From: Cristatella mucedo
Lineage: Eukaryota > Bryozoa > Phylactolaemata > Cristatellidae
Length of the DNA: 64,000 nt
Reading direction: 5' to 3'
Assembly: GCA_009760855.2 (NCBI GenBank)
Contig: WPIO01000001.1
Span: forward strand, 20,674,501-20,738,500
The notes beneath the pieces are model-generated. The model had not been told where the DNA came from and ran no database searches. It saw nothing but the letters and a program-made list of their open reading frames with translations. Shown here one piece after another: positions 1-12,593 of the stretch. Made by a program: the position numbers and the translations under genes. Numbering within the stretch: the stretch's first letter is position 1; each line of letters opens with the position of its first letter.

Positions 1-189
1 GACTCAACTACATTCTTACAGAAGCTAGACAGAATTGGCCAAGATGGACTGATATGACATATGATACAAGGTTGGGACGAAAGTCGATGGACAACTAGCC
101 TTGGTCTTTTATGGTTTTTTCAAGCTCGTGTTTAGTTTTCTAACTAGATCCTGGTCTACTGTAAGCCATAAGGCATTTAGGCAATAGCC

Positions 190-1000
190 ATATTTTGCTT
201 AGTAAGAGGAGCAACTTCATCCAGAGCATTGGCTAGTGTCGAGTTGTAACGTTGCAGTAATGATAGAAGGTTGAATGGAGAACTGAGCAGAATGGGAGAT
301 GACACTATTGTATTTCGGACAGCTTAATGCAATGTTTCTTTGGATTCACAAACAATTTTTGAAATCAAACAGAATACGTATTACTGAGAGGCCGAGATCT
401 GCATGTGATCATGGGAGCCATATTTTGGCAAGAATTGTATTAGACAGGGTACAGCCATGCGAGATTGTCTGAGTGAGACAGCAACGTTCTGTGTGAGTGC
501 TGGCATTCGCATAAACCACAAGAGAAATTGACTTGGCCAATAGAAAATCCGGCATATAGGTGGTCAGCAGGGTAATCAAAACGAATGCTATCACAATCAA
601 ATACAAGAGAGTAGATTTCTGGAAAATGGAATCGGAATAAAACTGAAAAATCCAAAACTAACCATGTGTTGGTACCTGAAGATCTGTAGGTGACTGCCCC
701 CATAAGCAGCCAGCTGTTGGACAGACTCACTGCAAGAATTTCAGCAGAATGCTTCGGAGAGAAAAACAAATGATTTCCAATGAAAAAAAAGCCAAGTCGA
801 AATTAAACTCCAACACCAGCTATCATTGACTTCAGGGATTGGGAAGCCTTTTGCAGTACTGTGCAAACACTAGGGCAGTTAGACTATAGGAGCCAAGTTT
901 CAGTCAAAGCAAACAGATTAAGGGCTTCATCGAGAATAAGGTAAGTCAAACATGCATTATGTCGGAAAACGTTTAGCAGGCATTCATGACATGATGGCTG
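190..1000 (-). mobile_element. Degenerate LINE fragment, endonuclease domain
   Basis: Decayed minus-strand piece of an L2/CR1-type LINE. Translation near 890-970 gives LNLFALTETWLL, matching the conserved LTETW block at the start of the apurinic endonuclease domain of this clade. The stretch around 395-410 shares gatctgcatgtg with the better-preserved endonuclease copy at 35.4 kb, and the segment near 225-290 resembles the linker there. Frameshifts and stops are frequent, so it is inactive. Boundaries are approximate. Confidence 0.5.
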
Positions 1001-1479
1001 GATTTCACTGACAGATGATAACTTACCGCCAGTGAAAAACAGCATGGATTGGAACTCACTTCTTGCTTCGACAGTGGTTCCAGTTAACCTAACGATGCTA
1101 TGCAATGTCATGTTACACGTGATAGTCAGGGCAGCTGCTGAGGCAAGGCTTGCTTCATCCAACCAGCTGAAGCTAAGGCGTGCCTACAACAAAGAAAGCC
1201 TCAGACTTGTGAACAGAGGGCAGGGCAGTTGCTTGTCAGCTATCAGCATTTTGAACGACAGAACGGCTGAAGAAAATTTCTGTGTGCGTGGAATATTCGG
1301 CGTGACTCACAGAGTTACATATGTTCATTTAGAGCACTGCTAAACGATCGGAGTCAGAGGACAAGCTGGTACAATGGGTAACCTGAAGTTAAATAATTTC
1401 AGAAAGATAAGTCGAGCAAGAGAATGGGAAGACCTAAACGTGATCGACAGGATCTTAAAATAGATGCACTACTTGATTA

Positions 1480-1735
1480 GATTCGAGTGCAGATCGGACA
1501 GGGATGGTGTAAATTAAAGTTGCAACAGTCAAGATCAATAAGCCAGCTGCGAATGTTTGCATCATCTATAAGCGTCAAATTGCACAGGCAGTAGTATGAC
1601 CAAGGAGAAAGCCACATGAGATTATGGGTTAACTTGGTTGTGGTGCTGCTATCTAAGCATACCTTTAGTTTAGTCATCCACAAGCTTAAAGTAAAACGAC
1701 AGCAGATGCCATGGTTGGTGCACAAACTGTGGTTC
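1480..1735 (-). mobile_element. Degenerate LINE fragment, RT C-terminal region
   Basis: A minus-strand open stretch contains CLDSSTTTKL, the counterpart of CLDKDTTSKLVHAF in the intact LINE copies (for example near 49.0 kb). The rest is too decayed to align by eye. Probably a separate insertion from the endonuclease piece to its left. Confidence 0.35.
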
Positions 1736-1744
1736 ACTGAACTA

Positions 1745-2085
1745 CACTGAGTTCATTCACTCACTTGGCCCAATATTTTTACAGCTCATTTCTGGTGGAA
1801 TGATTTCTTGTATAAAGTCACCATCGTTTCTATTAACCAGGCTACTAAACAGAAGCTAGTGACCTATAACTGCTTAACCAGGTGTTGAACCAAGGTGTTT
1901 ATCAGCTGCTCTCCCGATTCAGCTATGGTTCTAACTTTCGCTTTGTTGCGTGAAATTAAGTCTGCTGGCTACAGAATGTGTACCGAAAGCCTCGTAGGCT
2001 GTGAGTGCACTATAAAAAACTCTCCTGCATAATACACACATAGTCTTTGTTACTTTGTGGAGTTACAGGCAGAGATACATTCTTA
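1745..2085 (+). repeat. Interspersed repeat family C (second LINE-like family)
   Basis: This segment matches others at 51.6-51.9, 51.99-52.59 and, inverted, 58.88-59.26 kb. Shared blocks are the ctgactcagctatgcttctc region, tttgttacgtgag, the 'ggctttgaatgtg..agaaaactctcc' block and the end gagttagagagatacatt. The frame around the third block reads like FKKTLL, which is how LINE polyproteins of this type end, so I read it as the 3' part of a second LINE family. Unclassified otherwise. Confidence 0.45.
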
Positions 2086-2089
2086 GCCG

Positions 2090-3110
2090 TAATGACTGAA
2101 AATAACCAAACATTTATCAAACGTTTGCAGTGATATGCAAAATGTCTTCCCGCAGGATTTCTGTTGCATGTTATTGCATTCCAACAACTAAAAACAGTGA
2201 TTTTTCTAATTGTTTAAGAAAAATTGCATGCTACATACAGGCAGCTCGGTCAACCAACATGGAGTTTTGTGGAAGCGATGTAGTTTCCATAAGAAATTCA
2301 GAACCGGTCTACATGAATCCCAAAGCTTGTTCTACTTCGGGCGTGCTCTTTATTCTAGCTATAATTGAATGCTTGTTCTTGGTCGTGAGGTTTCAGGGCG
2401 GTCTGCATCCTTTCAAAGGAGTCACCGTGGCCCAATTACGTAGGTTACATCCATGGCTCTGCCAGGCAGTGAACGGGCTGTAAGAAAGCTTGGTCTGGTT
2501 GTCGTTAGCTAGTGTGACTGAGAGGAAGCAGTCTCAAGTTATATATTCACTACCCGGTCGGTCACTGCAGCACACGTCAATACATAACAATCGGCTATAT
2601 GGATCAACGAGGGCGGTATGGATGATGCTGAGGAATGGCTCCACGTTGAAAAGATACAAGGGTATGGGCTTCGAACCACTGCATGCTTACCATCCAATCC
2701 CCCAAAATTATATTGAGCATTGAAAATGCAAGCCATAGCATCCCATTCAGCAAGCGAATGTAGTTAGCTTCATCACATAGCTTTGAACTCACAATCCGGC
2801 TAAACAAGAGCTTAAGAGCTAATAGCAAGCCAAATCAAAAACCTCCACCTTGAGGTATTTAGACTCCAAATTTTATAAAGAATCGCTCACACTGACAAGA
2901 AACACGGAAGAGTGCTCCTTGACGTTAACATTCCATTCTATCATGGCTCTCGCCAATAGGAACGTTAGAAATATAACTGTGGCAAGATACCATATAGGTC
3001 TGCTAGGGTGGATAAATCAGTAGTTTGGGAGCAGCCAATAATGCACAGGATAGCCAGACAGAGAGAGAATGAGAGAGGTGGAGAAGTGGAGATAAATAGA
3101 TACAGATATA
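2090..3110. other. No supported gene
   Basis: Open frames of 65-117 codons occur on both strands, but none shows splice signals, a known motif or coding-like composition that beats its antisense partner. I see no known repeat here. Confidence 0.5.
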
Positions 3111-3129
3111 GAAAGGAAGAACATGATAA

Positions 3130-3608
<479 letters not shown>

Positions 3609-3989
3609 TCAAAAAAGAGTACAGGTCTTGTCAACATACACATTATCAGCTAATTCTGACGTCCGGAGCTAGCTAGCTTCGTGGAAACTGGTAAGCACAT
3701 GACTCACTTATATCACGGTGCCAGTGTTATGTATAGTTTCAATAGCATTCTACTTCGAATCCACTTCAACCACCAATGGGGAAAAAGATGGGACCATAAG
3801 TTCTGCTTCTGGGGGAATCAGAAGCAGCCTGCTCGGCACTACAGCTGAAGACATCCACCGGGGACTTGCAGCAAAACTGAGAAGGAACCAGTGCTTCCCC
3901 CTGACCGGATTTGGAGACAAAGCCAGAATATACAAGCCAGTATGCAAGTTCTAGAATCGCTCTTGAAACGAAGGAGGACAGTATGGTGC

Positions 3990-4143
3990 AGAGCTGGTTC
4001 GGCACGGTGGTAAGATGCTTGCCTCGAACCAAGGTCAAGGTATTTGGTGACTGACCGAGATCGTGGGCTCAAGCCCGTGGTATGTGTGAAGCGCCTGAAG
4101 AGAGATTAAGTTCTCTTAGGTGCTATACATTCAAATTATATTG
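3990..4143 (+). mobile_element. tRNA-derived SINE (family 1)
   Basis: Head resembles a tRNA with an A-box-like segment (ggttcggcacggtggtaaga) and a B-box-like segment (gtgggctcaagcccgtgg). The tail 'gcgcctgaagagagattaag..ttctcttaggtgctatac' is the family-1 tail shared with the LINE. Moderately diverged from the copies at 17.9 and 60.2 kb. Confidence 0.75.
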
Positions 4144-4199
4144 TACTCATGTGATACGGCCTTTCACAGTTTTTTAACTGCCTGTCGTCTGGCAGGGGG

Positions 4200-5110
4200 A
4201 GAGTAGCCATAAGGACGTTCCAGTCGTGACTAGGAGGCCCCATCTACAATGCCCACCGCATGGCCCATTTCACCGACATCCAGCCCCTTTCACCAACATC
4301 CCGGACAGACGTCAGAACGGTTGCCTTGTTTTCAGAGAAAGAATAATATGGGGCCCAAGAAGCATAGCCATGCTCTCTCCCTTTTTCCTGAGCTTTAGGT
4401 CATTCGATAAAACTGTTAGCTCTGATGTAGGAGATCTCAGCAGGCATTTCAACACGACTCTGTAGTACGTCACCAATAATCAGATGATCAAGCCTGCACG
4501 TTTAACAGCTAGGTGTCAGCATATGGACATTACGCAACTGCAGCTTGAAGCTAGGCTGGTAATTCTACTAGCACACCACCTCATCTACCGGCATCCTTTT
4601 CTAGACACTGCAAGCAGTACCTTTGCTTTTACCAACCTGCTTAGTAAACTCAGTTCGCTCAGCGAGAATGCTAGTTAGCAAGGCTAGCTAGAGCAGCTAG
4701 CGGAGCTGATATTAAGAGAAAGATGTTACTGAGGCATCTTGTAGCTTTTCGGATGAATTGCATCCCTCTCCATGGAAAGCCATATCACTCACCGGACTCA
4801 GCTATAGCTCACGTGTAAACCAGTACTGCCACAGGCCAGCATCAGCCAAAATCAATGAGAGCAGCACAATAGCATCTCCAATCAGATCATCATACCACTG
4901 CTAATCGTCTAGAAACATATTTGCAGTGGCCATCATTAATATTACGTATGAGGCTCGACACTGGCTAAACCAAAATACGCATGTCGGAAATGCCTTTCAA
5001 AGCAAACAGCATCAACCAATACAATGCATGCAACTACTTTACTAAAAGTTGTCATGCAACACCAAAGCATCCCTATGCTATGGCACGTCAATCACAGAAA
5101 ACCAAGTGGC
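4200..5110. other. No supported gene; possible 3' part of the minus-strand gene
   Basis: The minus-strand gene's last assigned exon ends at 5121 with a GTGAGT donor, so its next exon should lie here or further left. Several short phase-0 candidates exist (for example after acceptors near 4470 and 4945), but each is under 25 codons and none is convincing. Confidence 0.3.
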
Positions 5111-5120
5111 AATTACTCAC

Positions 5121-8100
5121 GGGTTTTGCATGGTTGATGTGGTAGCTATCATTCGATAGGGACAGGGACAGCGTTCGACATTCTGGAACTGCATCAATGC
5201 AGTTCTTCTGAACTTGGAAGACTGCCACCACATGGCTAATATTGGGTCCTAGAACAAATGATAGAGTTTCTCTGTTACTACCAAGGAAAAAACAAAAAAA
5301 AATCGCTGATACCGGTCGATGCCAGTACTGCAAGTACTGCGAAGCAGTTAACTCGGCTGGGTAAGAAAGACTGACGGTGGCAGAGCATTGCAATGGATTG
5401 CTGTTTCATTACCTACCTAGGTCTTAGTCTAGCGATAAGGTGATCGCTCTTTAAGATCAGGATCCTACCTGTAGCAGGTCTTGTAGCAGGCAATATCTTA
5501 TTTCCACTGCTAGTGAGGTGATAGCCGTTAAGCCTCTTCTACAGCTATATAAATGAAGCTACGTGATGAGCTAACGTTTTGCCTCTAGATAGCTCCTGCT
5601 TCAAAAATAGATTTTAGATGTTACACAAACTAGAAGTAATGCTTAACTTGGCACAGCTACTAACGTAAGATACATTAAAAATATATGTAGAAGCAAATGC
5701 ACCGTCAAATCCTCAAGCAGAGAAATAGTAGAATAGAAGTAGAGAAATCTCTAAAAGAGCCACACAAAACTGGACACTATCACACAACTTGTACATAGGC
5801 TGGTCAATTAAGCTGCACCTTCAAATGTTTACCTCCACAAACAATAGTATATCTCTCTAGCTTTAACCATGTTGTCACAAAAAATGCTGCAAATCTAATG
5901 CAAATAAAAGCATCATGATTTCACAACAAGATCCGATATTGACACGCAAATTTAGAGTGTCGTGCTAAAAATCTACCTTCATCCACCGCATCTGTGTCTA
6001 AAACGACATTTAACGTCAAGCTAAAGCCGCGACCTTGTGGCAGAAGATTGAAAGTAACGTTGAACACTGTCGGAGCACGGTGAGGTATCTTTGATGGCAA
6101 TGCACAGTCTGTCAAAAAAAAGAAAAAATAATCTCTTAGCAAAAGTGACCAGGCCACTTGTATTTAAACAGCTAGGAAAATAAGCAGAGAATAAGCACAG
6201 TTTATATGCAAAGTCCATCTCTTTCCAAAGCATTCAGAGTCAACCAAAGATTGGCCTAGTCGAGCCTATGCTGTATCAGCTACATGACCCACCATCCAAC
6301 ATTAGTAAGCCAAGAAAGCCAGCAACAGTCAGCAAAAGTCACTTGTCTGCAAGCAAAGTTCTGCTTACCTTCAGCAATCTCACTGATTGTAAGTCGCTAT
6401 AAAAAAAAAACCGCATGACTTTGATTATTTTTTACTAAAGGCACGGATACAAAAAAGCTACAATTACAATTAACAAAACATCAGTGAGATTTCAATTTTT
6501 TGCTAAAGGAGAGCACAGTGAAAGATGCAAATGGCTCATTTGAAGTAGGCACAGCCTAAATTCTGACCTAGCCTTATTTACCATCAGCTTAACTTAAAGT
6601 GGCAACAAAAGCACGACTGTGCTAAAGGTGTTCATGAGCTCCATCCGAGCTACATGCAAGCAGTGGTCACTGACGCACTAGTTGTGCCACGCACCAAGAG
6701 GCAGCTACACTGAAGTGATGTCAAGACGAAAAGCTGGGGGCTGGGGACAAGAAATGACACAGATGCAAAAGAAAAGGAATTCATCTGTAGCTGGCATATG
6801 AAGCACTGAACACATGTGGATAATTGCTCAAGGCCATGCAGCTAATGGAAGTCCACTGTGCAAGGTTACAGAGGAAGTGTCATAATAAAAATAATTAATA
6901 ATACATTTGCATAGCACCATCAGAGAACTGAATCCCTTACAAGGCGTTTTACAAGTGCTGTAAAGAGAAAATGATCGAATGGCTAGTGGTAGCATGCTCA
7001 ACGTCAACAAGCATAACATGGTTAGAGGTGACATGCTTAGGGGTCAGCATGCAAACATGGTTAGCAGCAGCACACACGGAGTCAGCATGCATAAGCACAC
7101 ACAGGACAAATCACAAGGACCTGCTAAATGCTATCATAAACAGATATGTTTTAAGCTTCGTTTAAAATGTCGTCATGTCAGGGATACCGTGGTGTCAGTC
7201 GGGAGTGAGTTCTAGGCTTTGGGAGCATATGAACTAAAGGCAAGGTCTCCAAAAGATTTTGAGGTTCATATGAGGAATTGCTAAATGATTTGAGTCGGAA
7301 CAGTAGGTAGTACGTAGGCTGCTTGGCTTGGTGTTGGAGCAGTTCTGATAAGTAGGCTGGAGCCAGAGAATAAAAAGAACTAAAAGTAAGAGGCAAAACA
7401 TAGAAGTAGGTGAGCTGCTTGATTGGGAGCCAGTGCAGATCGGCGAGAAGTAGATTGATGTGACAACTGCAATGCTCACGAAAGACACGCCTAGTGGCAT
7501 GCTCATAAGATTGTAATACAGCGCCACATGCGTAAAAAGATTGCATGGACAGGGTAGAACCAGAGCCAAGAAAGACTTTGGGTTTCATCACACATGATTA
7601 CGCAAACGAAACTTTCTTTTAAGCATGCCTGGGAGCCTTTGATCAACCCCAACGGCTGCTATGCCCTAAGTGGGACCCCAGGAAATAAATGACACCAACG
7701 TCAGGATGGCTGGATGATGATAATGCAAACGGTCAGATTGCTGGTCGCACAGAGAACCACAGGTGATTTAACAGCAGACTTAACATTTACAGCATGTCTA
7801 TAGCAGCAGATTAACCCTGGCGACTTTCTAGCCTGCCGAACTGCACGAACCCACGACTTGAGTTTTAAAATTGCATGGTGAACTAGGCTGGAAATGTGCA
7901 TGTCACCCCTAACATGATTAGGGGTGACATGCACAGGATCAGCATGTAAATGTGGTTAGTGGCAGCCTGTACAGTGTCACCACGCATAAGCACATCAAGG
8001 ACGAATCACAGGGACCCACTAAATGCTGTCCTAAATAGGTGTGTTTTTAAGTTCTTTTTAAATGTGGTCAAGTCAGGGGATGTTCTGATGCAAGTCGGGA

Positions 8101-10935
8101 GGGAGTTCCAGGCTTTGGGAGCATACGAACCAAATGCACGTTCTCCAAAGGATTTAAGGTTTGTACGAGGTATTGGTAAACTGTTGGATTCCGACAAATG
8201 GGTGGTACGATGCTTGGCCTGGTGGCAGAGTAGATCTGAGAGATAGGCTGGAGCCAAACAATGAAGTGACCTAAATGTGAGCGACAAAACCTTGAAGTCG
8301 ATCCGTCGCTTGACTGGGAGCCAGTGCAGGTCGGCGAGAAGTGGTGTGATGTGCCAACTGCGACGCTCACGACAGACAAGCCTAGCTGCAGAGTTTTGCA
8401 CCAGCTGTAACCGTCTGATTGCACATGCCGGTAGGTCAGCAAGCAGTGAGTTGCAGAAGTCAAGAGGGATTTCACAAATGCATGGACCAACTTAGACGTG
8501 GTATCCTTATCTAAAAAAGCCCAAGATTTAGCAATGTCATGTAGCTGAAAGTAGGCAGACTTGACTGCGGAGCTGATGTGGTCGTCTCACGAGAGGTCAC
8601 TTTGGAACATGACACCTAGATTTTGAGCTGATTCAACAGGAGATATGCTGGCAGAGCCAATTTTGAGCATCGGCCTTTCCAATTTCTGAATCACACTGGG
8701 TTTGCCCATAACTAGTAAGTTAGTTTTGTCATTGTTTAGTTTTAGAAAATTTGCTGCCATCCATGTGAGGATGTCATCAATACATGCAGCAAGTAAGTTG
8801 AAAGAATTCGAGGTGCTCGAAGGCTGGGAGGGATCAAAGCAAAGGTACAACTGAGTGTCATTTGCATAGAAGTGAAAGCCTAGATTGTGCTTGGCAATCA
8901 CATCAGCAAGAGGCAGAGTATAAACTGTGAAAAGAACCGGACCTAGTACGGAACCCTGAGGTACCCCATATTTCTGAGATACCTCGGATGATATTTGTCC
9001 ATTCACGTCAATACTCTGGAGTCTCCCACTGAGATAGGACCTGAAACATTGCAGAGCAGTGCCAGGGATGCCCAGGCGAGATGAGAGGCTGTCTAGAAGA
9101 ACTTTGTGAATGATAGTATCAAAAGCTTCCGAAAGATCAAGCAAAACAAGCAGAGACACTCTACCCATGTCTGCATTCCTAAGTAGGTCGTTGTATACCG
9201 TAAAGCCGGCCCGACTGTTTTTCAGAACACTGATTAGGACACGGCAGGCAGTCGGCAGACTTAAATGGTTTCAGCTGAACGTGGGCATACAAGCATTCAC
9301 AGGCTTAGGCTATGGTGTGGGCATATCAGCAGTCACTGGCTTTGCTCCTCTACTTCATTTTTTATTAAAAAACATAACTAAGTTCATTTGAGCATTACTG
9401 GTCGTGACGAATGTGTGACAACCAATCTCTACATGACCTATCTAATAAGATCGAGCTGCAAGGAATGGCAGTACGGACAAGGAACACATTATGCCGGGGT
9501 TAGACTAGCATTAAGTTGTTCAAGCTATTTAACAGTGCAACCACCTTAGTCTGCTTTAGCTGAGTTGACGAGTGGCGTCCATTGGGGCAATAATAAAGCT
9601 GAGTGAGCACTGTTTCTGCATTCATTAGCAATTCGAGTTCACAATTAGGATCAACATGCAGACTTGGGAGCTGTGGCAGACCAGCAGCTAGAACGGCAAA
9701 GAAGCAGAGAGCCATGAGAGTTGGGGCACTTCACGAGCTCTTCAATGAGCCCCTAGGTGGCAGCTGGCTGAAGCCGGTATGCTGGAAGCTTGCAGGCTTT
9801 TCCTGAGCTCATTCTCTCTCGTCAAGACAATGTCTCAGCAAGCCACTCCTTTCTATATCTCAAATGCAATTCACACAGAACTGTTAGGCATTGTTATGAG
9901 TCAGTCACATTTTCAATGGCTGTTCTTTAAGATTGGTTATGAATGAGAAAACCACCCACACTGCAGGCAGCACTGCACAGGCAGCACTGCACAGGCAGCA
10001 CTGCACAGGCAGCACTGCACAGGCAGCACTGCACAGGCAGCACTGCACAGGCAGCACTGCACAGGCAGCACTGCACAGGCAGCCGCAGCACTGCACAGGC
10101 AGCACTGCACAGGCAGCACTGCACAGGCAGCACTGCACAGGCAGCACTGCACAGGCAGCACTGCACAGGCAGCACTGCACAGGCAGCACTGCACAGGCAG
10201 CACTGCACAGGCACTGCACAGGCAGCACTGCACAGGCAGCACTGCACAGGCAGCACTGCACAGGCAGCACTGCACAGGCAGCACTGCACAGGCAGCACTG
10301 CACAGGCAGCACTGCACAGGCACTGCACCGGCAGCACAGCACACGCAGCACTGCACAGCAGCACTGCACAGGCAGCACTGCAGGCAGCACTGCACAGGCA
10401 GCACTGCACAGGCAGCACTGCACAGGCAGCACTGCACAGGCAGCACTGCACAGGCAGCACTGCACAGGCAACACTGCACAGGCAGCACTGCACAGGCAAC
10501 ACTGCACAGGCAGCACTGCACAGGCAACACTGCACAGGCAGCACTGCACAGGCAGCACTGCACTACAGCCCCATGAACCAGCAGGTTGCATCGCAGGTAG
10601 CTACTAAGGGAGGCGTGCAGCGCACGGCTTTCCACATGCATCCTGTACAATTCGACGACAAAAGACGCCCACACGGCACACTGGACCTCTGCTACCTAAG
10701 GTTCTGTGTGCGAATGTATGTGCTTGCATAAGTGCATGCAAGAGGTCTCAACATAGAAAGACAACTTATACAACTGGCACAGGCTCACAAAAGTGAGCAG
10801 CACAAATCGACAGAAGAATTGATAATAAATGAGACATGCGGACGGAGAGGTAGAGAGATAGGATGGGAAAGAAAAGTGAGGGTAAACATGGGAGAGAGCA
10901 AAGAGGTGAGATGAGAGTGGGAAAAGAAGGGTGAC

Positions 10936-10995
<60 letters not shown>

Positions 10996-11171
10996 AAGAG
11001 AGAGAGAGAGAGAGAGAGCGTAATGGCAGTGTGTGAGTGAGAGAGGGCGACAAAGAAGAGGTCAACCAACATTGGGGCTCGCTTCTAGCAGAACGCGTTG
11101 CACTCACCTGCAGCATCACTAGCTCGCTTAATCGTCTCTTGACATATGCTTAATATGACAAAACGAGGCAT
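5121..11171 (-). CDS. Unrecognised multi-exon protein gene
   Basis: Five minus-strand segments fit together by splice signal and phase: 11171-11108 (optional start MPRFVIL, donor CAG|GTGAGT), 9687-9545 (acceptor after a long C/T tract), 6396-6369 (28-nt micro-exon, acceptor after ten T's, donor GTAAGC), 6108-5977 (acceptor tttctttttttgacag) and 5248-5121 (donor GTGAGT). Phases are 1, 0, 1, 1, 0, and every junction stays open, about 186 codons. The middle part reads as beta-rich (NVTFNLLPQGRGFSLTLNVV), and the last exon has two cysteines and several possible N-glycosylation sites, so it may be extracellular. The 3' end is not found. I do not recognise the family. The donor at 9543 (AAG|GTGGTT) is weak, and the first exon is the least certain. 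An alternative start is the ATG at 9715, whose MALCFFAVLAAG looks like a signal peptide but is probably just translated polypyrimidine tract. LINE copies and a minisatellite fill the introns. Confidence 0.5.
5415..5562 (+). mobile_element. tRNA-derived SINE (family 2), degenerate
   Basis: The tail 'gatagccgttaagcctcttctacagctatataaa' matches the family-2 tail found at 50.96 and, inverted, at 20.9, 38.0 and 55.0 kb. The head 'gtcttagtctagcgataaggtg' keeps an A-box-like stretch. Lies in the intron between the last two assigned exons of the minus-strand gene. Confidence 0.55.
6882..7600 (-). mobile_element. L2/CR1-type LINE, 3' fragment (family 1)
   Basis: Minus-strand copy beginning on the plus strand with the reversed tail (taataatacatttgcatagcac..) and extending through the 3' UTR into the RT C-terminal region, where frames give LLADLHWLPIKQL and LKSFSNSSYEPQ. 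Stops and frameshifts throughout. Sits in an intron of the minus-strand gene. Confidence 0.75.
7896..7934. repeat. Perfect 17-bp inverted repeat at LINE 3' end
   Basis: gtgcatgtcacccctaa (7896-7912) is followed after 5 bases by its exact reverse complement (7918-7934). The sequence is part of the LINE 3' UTR, so two LINE ends meet tail to tail here and the usual tail is missing. Confidence 0.9.
7918..9235 (-). mobile_element. L2/CR1-type LINE, RT domain and 3' UTR
   Basis: Minus-strand copy truncated at both ends. At 9168-8587 an uninterrupted frame of about 193 codons carries the reverse transcriptase core: LDLSEAFDTIIH, then GVPQGSVLGPVLF, then FYANDTQLYL, where the catalytic YADD is changed to YAND. 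The C-terminal part (8401-8006), with LLADLHWLPVKRR and NLKTHLFRTAFSGSL, is in a shifted frame. The lost Asp and the frame breaks mean it is dead. No terminal ATT tail; it ends in the palindrome at 7896-7934. Confidence 0.9.
9963..10564. repeat. 14-bp minisatellite, unit GCAGCACTGCACAG
   Basis: About 43 head-to-tail copies of a 14-bp unit with a few deletions (for example gcactgcacag at about 10210 and 10320) and A-for-G variants clustered at the right end. Because 14 is not a multiple of 3, the array rotates through all frames, and no frame on either strand contains a stop. This explains the 205-262-codon open frames (LHRQHCTGSTAQAA repeats). It lies in a predicted intron and is very unlikely to be coding. 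Confidence 0.95.
10938..11021. repeat. (GA)n microsatellite
   Basis: Nearly pure GA dinucleotide tract with two small interruptions (gagaagaga). Open frames across it are repeat artefacts. Confidence 0.95.
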
Positions 11172-11815
11172 CGGCAAGGTGGAAGATAAGGAGAGACGAC
11201 GGGCACGCATGATGAAAACATACGTTACGCTGCACCTTCATCGTTAAAAGTGCACGACCCAAGCAGCACATGCATGAAGAGCCGGAGCCTTGCACTAACC
11301 GCCGCTTTTGGGCGCGTATATTGGCACTGTATCGCCCAGGAGACTACTAAGCTGCATTCCAAGCGGTAGTAGGGAGATAAGCCGACGAGGAAACTAGCGC
11401 TAGTCTGCTCTACCTTCGACGCCGCACGGCCCTCGTCTCTGACTGCGCCCGTTTATAAGACCACAAAAACGGAGAGTTAAAAAGGAAGCACGTTCGCGGG
11501 CATGCGACATTGGTTAATCTGAGAGCGCGACGCCTGAGACGAAAGGCTTCAGACTGCCTGCGACCTGATTAATTGATGGACGAGTTATTTGAGCAGGAAC
11601 GCTTGCCTTTTGAAATGCGTTGATTTAGTACGGATGCGTTGCACCGCTTTGAGCTCATTAAATCAGCCTGTAAGGCACCTAAATTCAATTTCAAAAACTT
11701 CGACGACTTTTTCTCCGGTGGGGGCATTTTCCGCACTTCGTTCCACGCACCCTGGGTAGCGGCGGCCCTGGCCGCGCTGGAGCAAGCAGTCGACGAAGGC
11801 GATAAAGCAACTCAC

Positions 11816-11911
11816 GTCAGCGAGACTGCCGTACATCAGCGGCTCAATCTGAAGTGCTCCAACATAAGCAGACGCAAATATAAATAGAGAAAGACACCGA
11901 ACGGAGGTCAT
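11816..11911 (-). CDS. Candidate first exon with signal-peptide-like N-terminus
   Basis: An ATG at 11911 opens a frame of 32 codons with a hydrophobic start (MTSVRCLSLFIFASAYVGAL), ending at a good donor GAC|GTGAGT at 11815. The same frame stays open to 11663. The pyrimidine-rich stretch could instead be the tract of an acceptor (cacttcag at about 11847), making this an 11-codon exon IEPLMYGSLAD. The following exon is not identified, and the opposite strand is also open here. Family unknown. Confidence 0.2.
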
Positions 11912-12593
11912 AGACGCTAAGCCGGCCGAATCATAAGCCTTTCATATGCACCGTGACGTTACAGCGAGTCCACATGCGACAGGTCGCATGTCCGTAGAGA
12001 TTGAGGGCGTACCGAACAAGCTGACTGGCAAATGACCGTACCTACGGGAGTTGTGCCCTCATAACTGAGGCCAGCCGGTTCAGTTTGCGATTGAAGGGCA
12101 CGTCTGCTGGCAAGTATCTTCAAGAGTAATGACATAAATTACTAGGTATTGCGTCAGTAATCGCTGAATGTACCGAAACTAATGCATATAGCATCTCTGT
12201 AATCTCTGTAATAGTCATTCGCACGAAACACGACACAAGTAATGAATGCTTGACCTAACAGCCTCGCGACCGTTGTCAGTGGAATTAGCTTCTCAAAGCG
12301 CGGCTAAAGAGTCAGGAACCATTTGGAATGCACGCAAGTATTAGAATTATTTTAGAACTCAGTGACAATGAATTTTGCCCGTGCCTCAGAGATAATATCA
12401 TGCACTTTTGTAATAGCGCCTGCCTCTATTCACCGAAAGACCGCATGGCACAAATAACGGCCTTCAAGGTTCAGAATCAACTAATTGCCATCTCAGAAAT
12501 GATTTTAGAAAATCTAAATCCTAAATTATTACACCCGTTGCTTAAATACGGGTGAGCTACTTGTTTTACAGCCACGGCTTCCGAAATTGAATT

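Noticed and set aside
9500-9715. Signal peptide MALCFFAVLAAG as the start of the left-hand gene
   Set aside because: The hydrophobic residues are encoded by a polypyrimidine tract ending ttctag, which works better as a splice acceptor in phase with the upstream exon. Kept as an alternative only.
9905-10731. Open frames of 205-262 codons on both strands with a 14-residue repeat
   Set aside because: All six frames of the 14-bp minisatellite are open, so openness carries no coding information.
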